NCBI GenBank assembly: GCA_900554485.1
Contig: USHO01000021.1
Location: forward strand, 1 to 14,619
Length of the DNA: 14,619 nucleotides
DNA from: an uncultured Eubacteriales bacterium
GTDB lineage: Bacteria > Bacillota > Clostridia > Christensenellales > Borkfalkiaceae
Reading direction: 5' to 3'
Shown: positions 7,592 to 14,619 of the stretch, one piece after another
Numbering within the stretch: position 1 is the first letter of the stretch
Layout of the letters: each line of letters starts with the position of its first letter
Notes under the pieces: generated by a model
The model's database searches: none
Seen by the model: only the letters and a program-made list of their open reading frames with translations
What the model was told of the DNA's origin: nothing
Translations under genes and position numbers: made by a program

Positions 7592-8509
7592 ATGATATAC
7601 AGATTGTTCCCCGAATGTAAAGACTATCTCTGGGGCGGGGAGAGATTAAAAAAAGAATACGGAAAAATAACGGATAAGTCTCCGTGCGCGGAGAGTTGGG
7701 AATTGTCTTTTCATAAAGACGGGCTCACTAAAATCGCCGACGGCAGGACGCTCGCCGAAGTCGTTTCCGCCGCAGATACAGGCGTCGCGTGCGAAAAATT
7801 CAGATTTTTTCCGACGCTTATAAAATTCATCGATGCGAAACGGAATTTGTCGGTGCAGGTTCATCCGTCCGACGATTACGCGCTTAAATACGAAAATTCT
7901 TTCGGTAAAACCGAGTGCTGGTATATCGTCGACGCCGAAGACGGCGCGGGCATATACTGCGGTTTTAACAGAGATACGAACAAAGAGGAATTTCTTGAAT
8001 TTCTGAAAGCCGGCAAAGTCGAAGAGTTGCTTAATTTCATACCCGTAAAAAAGGGCGAGTGTTATTTTATCGCATCGGGTACGGTGCACGCGATCGGCGC
8101 GGGATGCCTTATATGCGAAGTTCAGCAAAACAGCAACCTGACTTACAGAGTTTACGATTACAATCGTCGCGGTGCGGACGGCAAATTGCGCGAACTGCAT
8201 ATCGATAAGGCGGTAAAAGTCATAAATTTCGGGAAATACGTTCCGACGGTCTTCGGCGAAATCGAACCCGATAATACCAAAAAGTTAGCCGAGTGCGCGT
8301 ATTTTTCGCTCAGAGAACTCAGACTCGACGGGCGGTACGACGGCGAAAATCAGGACAGTTTCACCTGCGTGAACGTCGTCGACGGCGATGGAGACATAAA
8401 CGGCGAACCGTTTGTAAAAGGCGACGGTTTCTTCGTTACGGCGGGGCAGAAATTTACGTTGACGGGCAAGGCGACCGTTCTTCTGACGGACGTTCCGACC
8501 GAGGCGTGA
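7592..8509 (+). CDS. manA: Mannose-6-phosphate isomerase, class I
   Basis: Zinc-dependent interconversion of mannose-6-phosphate and fructose-6-phosphate. The 305 residues match the compact type I enzymes of Bacillota (about 315 residues). It starts with the family pattern YLWGGERL, and the metal ligands are visible: Q89 and H91 in SVQVHPSDD, E108 in FGKTECWY, and H166 in SGTVHAIGAG. The active-site block QQNSNLTYRVYDYNRRG follows at about 177-193, then HIDKAV. The gene begins 4 bp after the fucosidase stop, and no Shine-Dalgarno sequence precedes its ATG, so translation probably depends on ribosomes finishing the fucosidase. Its place between fucosidase and fucose isomerase suggests a glycan source containing both mannose and fucose, or use of the enzyme in sugar-nucleotide supply; this is inference. 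Confidence 0.92.
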   Translation: MIYRLFPECKDYLWGGERLKKEYGKITDKSPCAESWELSFHKDGLTKIADGRTLAEVVSAADTGVACEKFRFFPTLIKFIDAKRNLSVQVHPSDDYALKYENSFGKTECWYIVDAEDGAGIYCGFNRDTNKEEFLEFLKAGKVEELLNFIPVKKGECYFIASGTVHAIGAGCLICEVQQNSNLTYRVYDYNRRGADGKLRELHIDKAVKVINFGKYVPTVFGEIEPDNTKKLAECAYFSLRELRLDGRYDGENQDSFTCVNVVDGDGDINGEPFVKGDGFFVTAGQKFTLTGKATVLLTDVPTEA

Positions 8510-8552
8510 AACTTTGGCGTAATACGCGAAAAAAACAAAGCAAGTTTCGCTA

Positions 8553-8581
8553 TTGAAAATAATCGGCGGAACGGGTACAAT
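8553..8581 (+). promoter_or_regulatory. Promoter of the fucose isomerase gene
   Basis: TTGAAA (8553-8558) and TACAAT (8576-8581) have a 17-bp spacer. The transcript would begin near 8588. No terminator separates manA from this promoter, so fucI may also be reached by read-through from the fucosidase promoter. Confidence 0.8.
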
Positions 8582-8608
8582 AATCGTGAAAAATCTTGTA
8601 TTGTTCCC
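8573..8608. repeat. Inverted repeat over the fucI promoter; possible operator
   Basis: GGGTACAATA (8573-8582) and TATTGTTCCC (8599-8608) are complementary at nine of ten positions, with 16 bp between them, and the left arm contains the -10 box. The right arm can instead pair with CGGGACATAC (8611-8620) as a weak, bulged RNA hairpin in the leader. Either could mediate control; the operator reading is favoured by the overlap with -10. Confidence 0.4.
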
Positions 8609-8660
8609 GACGGGACATACGGGTATTCAAATCATAAAATTATAAAGAGAGGGTAAAAAA

Positions 8661-10463
8661 ATGGCAAAATCGAGACTTATAGGCGACTATCCCGTCATCG
8701 GTATCAGACCGACGATCGACGGCAGACGCGGTAAAATCAAAGTACGCGAGAGTCTGGAAGACCAGACCATGAACATGGCTAAGTCTGCGGCTAAACTTAT
8801 AGAAGACAACGTATTTTATTCCAACGGCGAACACGTTAAGGTAATAATCGCCGATACGACTATCGGCAGGGTTGCCGAGGCGGCAGCGTGCGCGGATAAA
8901 TTCAAAAAAGCAGGCGTCGACGTCACTTTAACCGTTACGCCTTGCTGGTGCTACGGCGCGGAAACCATGGATATGGATCCGATGACTATCAAAGCGGTAT
9001 GGGGTTTCAACGGTACGGAGCGTCCCGGCGCGGTCTATCTCGCATCCGTTCTTGCGACGCACAGCCAGAAGGGACTTCCCGCGTTCGGCATTTACGGACA
9101 CGAAGTTCAGGAGGCCGACGATACGTCCATTCCGTCCGACGTACAGGAAAAGATTTTGCGTTTTGCGAGAGCGGCGGTCGCCGTTGCCACCATGCGCGGT
9201 AAATCCTATCTGCAAATCGGTTCGGTTACCATGGGTATCGGCGGTTCGATAATAAGCCCCGAATTCTTTGAAGAATATCTCGGAATGCGGGTAGAATCGG
9301 TTGACGAGGTTGAAATTATCCGCAGAATGACCGAAGGCATTTACGACAGAGCGGAATATAAGAAAGCTCTCGAATGGGTAAAGGCTAAATGCAGACCCGA
9401 CTTCGACAAGAACCCCGTCGAAATGCAGAAGACCCCCGCGCAGAAAGAAAAAGACTGGGAATTCACAGCCAAAATGGCGTGCATTATCAAAGACCTGTTC
9501 AACGGCAACAAGAAACTTCCCAAGGGCAGAGAAGAAGAAAGAGTCGGGCATAACGCGATTGTCGGCGGTTTCCAGGGTCAGCGTCAGTGGACGGACTTCT
9601 ATCCTAACTGCGACTTCCCCGAATCGATACTTAACTCTTCGTTCGACTGGAACGGCGCGAGAGAACCGTATATTCTCGGCACGGAAAACGACACGCTCAA
9701 CGCGACGAGCATGTTGTTTATGAAACTTTTAACCGGCAGAGCGCAGATGTTTGCGGACGTTCGTACTTACTGGTCGGGCGATTCGGTAAAGAGAGTTACG
9801 GGTTACGAACTCGAAGGTCACGCCAAAGAGGCGGACGGATTTATTCACCTTATCAACTCGGGCGCATGCTGCGTTGACGCTTGCGGCGAAGTAAAGGATG
9901 AAAACGGCAACGCCGTTATGAAAAAATGGTGGGAAGTTACCGATAAAGACATCGACACCATGATGAACGCTACGACGTGGCCTTACGCAGACCTCGGATA
10001 TTTCCGTGGCGGCGGCTATTCGTCGAGATTCGTAACGCGTGCGGAAATGCCTGCGACCATGATAAGACTTAACCTCATCAAGGGGTTGGGTCCCGTTCTT
10101 CAGATAGTCGAGGGCTGGACGGTTAAACTTCCCGACGAAGTAACCGACAAACTCTGGAAGAGAACCGACTATACGTGGCCTTGCACCTGGTTTGCTCCGA
10201 GAGTGACCGGCGAGGGTGCGTTCAAGTCCGCTTACGACGTTATGAACAACTGGGGCGCAAATCACGGCGCGATTTCTTACGGACACATCGGCGCGGATCT
10301 TATCACAATGTGTTCTATGCTTCGTATCCCCGTCTGCATGCACAACGTCGATGAAAAAGACATCTATCGTCCGTCGTCATGGAATGCGTTCGGAATGGAT
10401 AAAGAGGGTCAGGACTATCGCGCGTGCGCGGCTTACGGACCGTTGTATAAGAACGTAAGATAA
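8661..10463 (+). CDS. fucI: L-fucose isomerase
   Basis: Converts L-fucose to L-fuculose using Mn2+, the first step of fucose catabolism; many such enzymes also accept D-arabinose. The 600 residues agree with Escherichia coli FucI (591). It opens with GDYPVIGIRPTIDGRRGKIK. The metal site is intact: E342 in LGTENDTLNA and D366 in FADVRTYWS are 24 residues apart, as E337 and D361 are in the E. coli enzyme, and H542 lies in ISYGHIGADL. GAGAGG (8647-8652) is placed 8 bp before the ATG. It has its own promoter and is followed by a strong terminator. The fuculose kinase and aldolase genes that would complete the pathway are not in the window. Confidence 0.96.
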   Translation: MAKSRLIGDYPVIGIRPTIDGRRGKIKVRESLEDQTMNMAKSAAKLIEDNVFYSNGEHVKVIIADTTIGRVAEAAACADKFKKAGVDVTLTVTPCWCYGAETMDMDPMTIKAVWGFNGTERPGAVYLASVLATHSQKGLPAFGIYGHEVQEADDTSIPSDVQEKILRFARAAVAVATMRGKSYLQIGSVTMGIGGSIISPEFFEEYLGMRVESVDEVEIIRRMTEGIYDRAEYKKALEWVKAKCRPDFDKNPVEMQKTPAQKEKDWEFTAKMACIIKDLFNGNKKLPKGREEERVGHNAIVGGFQGQRQWTDFYPNCDFPESILNSSFDWNGAREPYILGTENDTLNATSMLFMKLLTGRAQMFADVRTYWSGDSVKRVTGYELEGHAKEADGFIHLINSGACCVDACGEVKDENGNAVMKKWWEVTDKDIDTMMNATTWPYADLGYFRGGGYSSRFVTRAEMPATMIRLNLIKGLGPVLQIVEGWTVKLPDEVTDKLWKRTDYTWPCTWFAPRVTGEGAFKSAYDVMNNWGANHGAISYGHIGADLITMCSMLRIPVCMHNVDEKDIYRPSSWNAFGMDKEGQDYRACAAYGPLYKNVR

Positions 10464-10498
10464 TTTACAGAAAACAGAAACGCAAATTCTGAACCGAC

Positions 10499-10544
10499 GA
10501 CTTTCCCCGCGGATTATTCCGAGGGGAAAGTCTGCGTTATTTTT
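10499..10544 (+). terminator. Intrinsic terminator after fucI
   Basis: GACTTTCCCC (10499-10508) pairs perfectly with GGGGAAAGTC (10523-10532); an inner CGG/CCG pair lies beyond one mismatch and closes a 6-nt loop. A T-rich tail with five T residues ends at 10544. It closes the fucose block 36 bp after the fucI stop. Confidence 0.88.
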
Positions 10545-10579
10545 AAGCATTACATAATATTCCGGGGACGACGAAAAGA

Positions 10580-12646
10580 ATGAAGACTATATGGTTCGAT
10601 AAAGAAAACGAAGTAAATACTTATGCGGAATTCGTCAGCCGATTCGTATACGAAGGCGGCGAATGCCTGCTTGATATTTCCGCCGACGCCGAATACGAAG
10701 TATACATAAACGGTAAATTCGTCGGAAACGGGCAATATCCCGACTATCCGTTTTATAAGGTTTACGACAGACTTGACATTACGGGGTATTGCGTTAAAGG
10801 CGAAAACCTGCTTGCCGTAAGGGCTTATCACGACGGACTCGAAAACAGTTCGGTGTATTATCCGAAACCTGCGGGTCTGGCGTACAGAATTTTTGCGGGC
10901 GACGCCGTCCTTGCCGAGTCTGACGAAAAGACGCTTGCAAGGCGTTCGCGCCTGTATAAATCGGGCGATATGGAGAACATCACCAGACAACTCGGTTACT
11001 CTTTCCGCGCGGATATGACGGCAGACGACGATTGGACAGTCTGCGGCAATGGCGAAGGATTCGCGCCCGCGACGGTTACGGTCGAAAATTATAAATTCAA
11101 TCCGCGTCCGATAAAGAAGTGTGTGTTGTCCGGGCCGCTTTCGTCTGCGGCGGTAATGCAGGGATATTTTGTCGATACCGACGGAGATTTACCGTCAATG
11201 AAAATGCAGAACGCGCTTTTCGGGTTTGAAAGATTTCCGCAAATGACGGGAAGAGACAGAATTAAATTTGCCGACAAGCCGAATACTTTTTCTTGCGACA
11301 AAGGCGACGGTATATTCGTCGTGTACGATCTCGGCAAAGAGACGGCGGGGTACCTCACCATCGATATTACCGTCGACGAAGATACGATTGCGAATATCGC
11401 TTACGGCGAACATCTTTACGACGGCAGAGTAAGGTCTGAAATCGACGGCAGAAATTTCGCGTTTGCGATTAAACTTAAAAAGGGCAGAAACTTTTTTGAA
11501 AACAATTTCAGGCGGTTGGGTCTGAGATATTTGCAGATATGCGTATATACGCATAAAGTTACCGTCGACAAGTTGACCGTGAGGGATTATTCATATCCCG
11601 TGACCGAAAAGCCGAAAAAGTTCAACGATAAATTCGTCGCAAAACTCTATGAAACGGGCGTCAGAACGTTGAGACTGTGCATGCACGAACATTACGAAGA
11701 TTGTCCGTGGCGCGAACAGGGGCTGTATGCGATGGACTCCCGCAATCAGATGCTTTTCGGATACGGCGCGTTCGGCGAATACGAATATCCGCGCGCGTCG
11801 CTTAAAACGATTGCGCTTTCCGACGACGAAGACGGTCTGCTTTCGATAACTTCGCCGGCAAAGATGAACATCACGATACCGTCGTTTTCACTGTTCTGGA
11901 TAATCGCGCTTTACGAAAACGCAAAAGAAGATCTCGATAAAAATTTCGTTGCCGAAATGCTCCCCGTTGCGGAAAGGCTTACCGAAATTTTTGCCGCAAG
12001 GCTTACCGAAAACGGCGTCGAAAGTTTTGTCGGAATACGGTATTGGAACTTTTACGAATGGTCCGCAGGTCTCGACGGCGGCGAAATATTCAAAAAAGTC
12101 GAAGGGAAACCGTCCTGTGACCTTATTCCGACCGCGCTTTTGTCGATTGCGGCGAAATATCTTGCCGAACTTGAAAAGATACTCGACAGAAAAGAACAGG
12201 CGGACAGATACAGGGATATATCCGAAAAGGCTTTTACGGCTATCGAAAGTTTTTACGACGAAAACGACGGACTGTATTATTCGTTTATAAAAGACGGTAA
12301 AAAAGAGGGACTGCACGCATATTCTCTCGCCGTGGTTTTGTATGCGGGTATCAAAAGCGACAGGGCGAAACATATCGCCGGAATTCTCGTGTCCGAAGAT
12401 ACGAGAATAGTTCCGTGTACTACCGCCGCATTGCAGTTTTATTATGACGTGATAATAAAATATGCGAAAAACGGTCTCGATTTTGTCTGGAAAGACATCG
12501 AAAACCGTTTCGGAAAGATGATATTGGCGGGAGCGACTTCGCTTTGGGAAACCGACCTCGGCGACGCCGATTTTGACGATGCGGGCAGTTTATGCCACGC
12601 ATGGTCGGCAGTGCCGTGTTATATTTACGATAAATACGGGTTTTAA
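10580..12646 (+). CDS. GH78-like six-hairpin glycosidase (putative alpha-L-rhamnosidase)
   Basis: Probably hydrolyses alpha-L-rhamnosides, though the specificity is less certain than for the first GH78 gene. The 688 residues show an N-terminal jelly-roll region (about 25-120, with YEVYINGKFVGNG), a middle beta-sandwich (about 240-330, with VYDLGKETAGYL and FRRLGLRYLQI) and the (alpha/alpha)6 barrel from about 340 to the end. The catalytic motif reads DCPWREQGLYAMD at 374-386, keeping D374, E379 and D386 at the spacing seen in GH78 crystal structures; E657 in SLWETD is the likely base. The protein stops about 30 residues after E657, after CHAWSAVPCYIYDKYGF, so it lacks the C-terminal beta domain present in the 189-2807 protein. 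No signal peptide. A weak GGGGA lies 11 bp before the ATG, and no clear promoter follows the fucI terminator. Confidence 0.85.
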   Translation: MKTIWFDKENEVNTYAEFVSRFVYEGGECLLDISADAEYEVYINGKFVGNGQYPDYPFYKVYDRLDITGYCVKGENLLAVRAYHDGLENSSVYYPKPAGLAYRIFAGDAVLAESDEKTLARRSRLYKSGDMENITRQLGYSFRADMTADDDWTVCGNGEGFAPATVTVENYKFNPRPIKKCVLSGPLSSAAVMQGYFVDTDGDLPSMKMQNALFGFERFPQMTGRDRIKFADKPNTFSCDKGDGIFVVYDLGKETAGYLTIDITVDEDTIANIAYGEHLYDGRVRSEIDGRNFAFAIKLKKGRNFFENNFRRLGLRYLQICVYTHKVTVDKLTVRDYSYPVTEKPKKFNDKFVAKLYETGVRTLRLCMHEHYEDCPWREQGLYAMDSRNQMLFGYGAFGEYEYPRASLKTIALSDDEDGLLSITSPAKMNITIPSFSLFWIIALYENAKEDLDKNFVAEMLPVAERLTEIFAARLTENGVESFVGIRYWNFYEWSAGLDGGEIFKKVEGKPSCDLIPTALLSIAAKYLAELEKILDRKEQADRYRDISEKAFTAIESFYDENDGLYYSFIKDGKKEGLHAYSLAVVLYAGIKSDRAKHIAGILVSEDTRIVPCTTAALQFYYDVIIKYAKNGLDFVWKDIENRFGKMILAGATSLWETDLGDADFDDAGSLCHAWSAVPCYIYDKYGF

Positions 12647-12705
12647 CCGGAATTGTGCCTGAATGCCGCCGTCTCGTTTGCGGCGACGGGCAAACGTCTT
12701 GACGT

Positions 12706-13095
12706 TTAATTCTTGTTATGAATAGCCGTCGTACCGGCGGCTTTGGCGGTTTCGTAATACCATTTTTTATAGTCGAGGGTCTTTAACGTTTCGTTTAGAC
12801 TCTCGATTTGTTTAAGCACGAGATCGCGTCTGCGGTTGATTAAATCCAGACGCTTGTCGATGGTCGAATCGCCTTCCATACACCAGTCGATAAACTGTTT
12901 TATCTCTTTTATCGACATGTTGGTCTTTTTAAGACATTCTATAATTCTTAACCATTCGAGGTCTTCCTCGCGGAATTCTCTCACGCCGCCGCTTGTCCGC
13001 TTTATAAACGGCAGCATACCCTCTTTATCGTAATAACGCAGGGTAGACGGGGCAACGCCGAGCATGTCTGAAACTTCGCCGATCGAATAACACAT
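12706..13095 (-). CDS. MerR-family regulator, AdhR/NmlR-like
   Basis: A DNA-binding transcription factor of 129 residues. The winged helix-turn-helix is plain: YSIGEVSDMLGVAPSTLRYYDKEG (residues 3-26), then the wing with GGVREF and DLEWLRIIECLKKTNMSIKEI. A long coiled-coil dimerisation helix (about 80-115) and a short tail with no metal-binding cysteine cluster follow. C54, in IECLKKT, matches the position of the conserved cysteine of AdhR-type aldehyde sensors; C2 and C70 are extra. GAGG (13105-13102) lies 6 bp before the ATG. The gene diverges from two aldo/keto reductases and faces a typical MerR promoter, so it very probably controls them, perhaps in response to reactive aldehydes or another thiol-reactive signal. 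The effector is inferred. Confidence 0.92.
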   Translation of the reverse strand: MCYSIGEVSDMLGVAPSTLRYYDKEGMLPFIKRTSGGVREFREEDLEWLRIIECLKKTNMSIKEIKQFIDWCMEGDSTIDKRLDLINRRRDLVLKQIESLNETLKTLDYKKWYYETAKAAGTTAIHNKN

Positions 13096-13135
13096 AGTTC
13101 ACCTCAAAAATTTTTCTGTTTTTTTTGAAAAACGC

Positions 13136-13166
13136 TTGACTTAAAGTCAACTTTAAGTTGTAAAAT
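13136..13166 (+). promoter_or_regulatory. MerR-type promoter and operator of the aldo/keto reductase operon
   Basis: TTGACT (13136-13141) and TAAAAT (13161-13166) are 19 bp apart, the over-long spacer that MerR proteins untwist. The spacer region carries a perfect inverted repeat ACTTAAAG-TCAA-CTTTAAGT (13139-13158). Its core, CTTAAAG-N4-CTTTAAG, closely resembles the operator described for Bacillus subtilis AdhR. A second palindrome TTGACTT-A-AAGTCAA (13136-13150) overlaps it. Confidence 0.88.
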
Positions 13167-13207
13167 CAGTATACACTTAAAAATACGCGTTGTCAAGGAG
13201 GTAAAAT

Positions 13208-14077
13208 ATGATTTTGAACGAAACTTACACTCTTTCAAACGGAGTGCGGATACCGAGACTCGGTCTCGGCACATGGGTCATGACCGACGAACAGGCAGAA
13301 AATGCCGTAGTAAACGCCGTTAAAGCGGGTTACAGACTTATCGATACCGCAGAGGCTTACGAAAACGAAAAGGGCGTCGGCGACGGAGTAAAAAAGTGCG
13401 GCTTTAGGCGCGACGAGATTTTCGTCACGAGTAAAATCCGCGCCGAATATAAGTCTTACGCGTCGGCGAAAAAAGCGATAGACGACAGCCTTGCCGTATC
13501 GGGTCTCGATTATCTTGATCTTATGATTATACATTGCCCCGAACCGTGGGCGGAATTCCGCGGAGAGAAAAAATATTTCGGGGAAAACCTCGAGGTATGG
13601 CGCGCTCTCGAAGACGCATACAGGGCGGGTAAACTCCGCGCGATAGGCGTGTCGAATTTCCTTAAAGACGATTTAGACAACGTACTTCATAATTGCACTG
13701 TCAAACCGATGGTCAATCAGATACTGGCGCATATCTCGAACACTCCGTTTTCGCTTATAAACTATTGTAAAGAAAGCGGCGTTCTCACCGAGGCATATTC
13801 GCCGATAGCGCACGGCGAGGCGTTGAAGAACCGCCTTATAACCGAACTTGCGGCAAAGTATAACGTTTCGCCCGCAAGGCTTTGCATCAGATATATTCTC
13901 AACCTCGGAATGGTGGCGTTGCCGAAGGCGACGAGCGATGAGCATATACGCGACAACGCAAACGTCGATTTTGAAATTTCCGACGAGGATATGCTTGCGC
14001 TTAAAAACGCCGAACCGATAAAGGATTACGGCGAATTTACATACTTCCCGGTATTCAGCGGAAAGAATTATAAATAA
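13208..14077 (+). CDS. Aldo/keto reductase (NADPH-dependent)
   Basis: Reduces aldehydes or ketones to alcohols with NAD(P)H. The 289 residues form the standard AKR barrel, with the full catalytic tetrad: D46 and Y51 in LIDTAEAYENE, K76 in FVTSKIR, and H109 in LMIIHCPEP. GLGTWVM near the start, IGVSNF at about 147-152 and the cofactor-binding VALPKATSDEHIRDN near 238-252 are typical of 2,5-diketogluconate reductase-like AKRs. AAGGAGG (13195-13201) sits 6 bp before the ATG. The gene is driven by the MerR-type promoter and is followed closely by a second AKR gene. A role in detoxifying short-chain or sugar-derived aldehydes is inferred from the regulator; the true substrate is unknown. Confidence 0.94.
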   Translation: MILNETYTLSNGVRIPRLGLGTWVMTDEQAENAVVNAVKAGYRLIDTAEAYENEKGVGDGVKKCGFRRDEIFVTSKIRAEYKSYASAKKAIDDSLAVSGLDYLDLMIIHCPEPWAEFRGEKKYFGENLEVWRALEDAYRAGKLRAIGVSNFLKDDLDNVLHNCTVKPMVNQILAHISNTPFSLINYCKESGVLTEAYSPIAHGEALKNRLITELAAKYNVSPARLCIRYILNLGMVALPKATSDEHIRDNANVDFEISDEDMLALKNAEPIKDYGEFTYFPVFSGKNYK

Positions 14078-14087
14078 GGAGAACTAT

Positions 14088-14619
14088 ATGAACGCTTTTA
14101 ACGAAGTAAAAAAGAATTTCGGTTTCGGTTGCATGCGTCTGCCGATGAACGGCGACAAAGTCGACTTCGACGAATTTACGAAAATGGTCGATTTGTTTAT
14201 CGCAAGCGGTTTTAATTATTTCGATACCGCGCACGGCTATCTCGACGGTAAAAGCGAGACCGCTCTTGCGGAGTGTCTCGTAAAACGCTACCCGAGGGAT
14301 AAATACATTCTCACCGACAAACTTACGGGCGCGTATTTCAACAGCGAAAGCGAAGTCCGTCCGTTTTTTGAAAGCCAACTGAACATACTCGGCGTAGATT
14401 ATTTCGACTTTTATCTTATGCACGAGCAGACAGCCGAAAGATACGAAAAATTCAAACGCTGTCGCGCGTACGAACAGAGTATCGAATTCAAAAAAGAAGG
14501 TAAAATAAGACACTTCGGGCTTTCGTTCCACGATAAAGCGGAAGTGCTCGACAGAATTCTTACCGAGTATCCCGAAGTCGAATTCGTACAGATACAGTTG
14601 AATTACGTCGATATAGACG
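14088..14619 (+). CDS. Second aldo/keto reductase, partial (runs off the window)
   Basis: The first 177 codons of an aldo/keto reductase of a different branch from its neighbour. The tetrad is visible: D46 and Y51 in FDTAHGYLDG, K78 in ILTDKL, and H112 in YLMHEQ. The start FGFGCMRLPMNGD and the segments QLNILGVDYFDFY and GKIRHFGLSFHD match the predicted oxidoreductases that often carry a C-terminal ferredoxin-like 4Fe-4S domain; that region lies beyond the window and cannot be checked. AAGGAG (14076-14081) overlaps the TAA of the preceding gene, and the ATG lies 10 bp after that stop, so both reductases should be co-translated and under the same MerR control. The end at 14619 is the window edge, not a stop codon. 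Confidence 0.92.
   Translation, partial: MNAFNEVKKNFGFGCMRLPMNGDKVDFDEFTKMVDLFIASGFNYFDTAHGYLDGKSETALAECLVKRYPRDKYILTDKLTGAYFNSESEVRPFFESQLNILGVDYFDFYLMHEQTAERYEKFKRCRAYEQSIEFKKEGKIRHFGLSFHDKAEVLDRILTEYPEVEFVQIQLNYVDID

Noticed and set aside
8526..8550. GCGAAA...TTTCGC hairpin after manA, considered as a terminator
   Set aside because: Six base pairs with a 13-nt A-rich loop and no following U-run; it would not stop transcription before fucI.
12600..12705. Possible frameshift removing a C-terminal domain from the second GH78-like gene
   Set aside because: Only about 60 bp separate its stop from the convergent MerR gene, and no reading frame there continues a beta domain, so the short form appears native rather than broken.
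12692..12707. AAACGTC-TT-GACGTTT palindrome at the 3' end of the MerR gene, considered as a terminator
   Set aside because: The stem is AT-rich, with only a 4-nt loop when folded, and no T-run follows on either strand. The nearby GCCGC/GCGGC pair is also too short. Both convergent genes must be ended in another way or overlap in transcription.
1..14619. CRISPR array, tRNA, rRNA, insertion sequences or phage genes
   Set aside because: No regularly spaced repeats, cloverleaf-like sequences, transposase or phage domains were seen on either strand.

Overview
The window looks like part of the chromosome of an anaerobic, probably gut-dwelling member of the Bacillota (Clostridia or Christensenellales type). 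This is inferred from strong AAGGAGG-type ribosome binding sites, SigA-like promoters with 17-bp spacers, GC-rich hairpin-plus-U-run terminators, a decarboxylase-type sodium pump, and several glycosidases without signal peptides. The species cannot be named from sequence alone. I see no mobile element, CRISPR array, tRNA or rRNA.

Layout. (1) 1-4700: the tail of an upstream terminator, then a GH78 alpha-L-rhamnosidase (189-2807) and a GcnA-like GH20 beta-N-acetylhexosaminidase (3006-4601) on the plus strand. They end at a strong hairpin (4655-4687) shared with a convergent minus-strand operon. (2) 4710-6253: a minus-strand operon of the membrane beta and gamma subunits of a sodium-translocating decarboxylase (oadB- and oadG-like). 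Its promoter and about 180-nt leader hold a riboswitch-like fold followed by an intrinsic terminator. (3) 6308-10544: a plus-strand fucose block: GH29 alpha-L-fucosidase, type I mannose-6-phosphate isomerase and L-fucose isomerase, closed by a terminator. (4) 10580-12646: a second, shorter GH78-like six-hairpin glycosidase. (5) 12706-14619: a MerR-family repressor/activator divergent from two aldo/keto reductases, the second cut by the window end. The shared promoter has the 19-bp spacer and palindrome typical of MerR control.

The only gene-free stretch above 300 bases is 6043-6387. It holds two divergent promoters, the riboswitch-like leader with its terminator on the minus strand, and two small palindromes.

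How it fits together (inference): all four glycosidases lack signal peptides, so they should act in the cytoplasm on imported oligosaccharides carrying rhamnose, fucose and N-acetylhexosamine. FucI and ManA feed released sugars towards central metabolism, while importers and the kinase/aldolase steps lie outside the window. The sodium pump could exploit decarboxylation during fermentation, but its catalytic alpha subunit and biotin carrier are not here. The most notable non-coding feature is the leader of the oadB-oadG operon, which resembles the yybP-ykoY (Mn2+) riboswitch at both ends of its fold and is wired as a predicted ligand-ON transcription switch.
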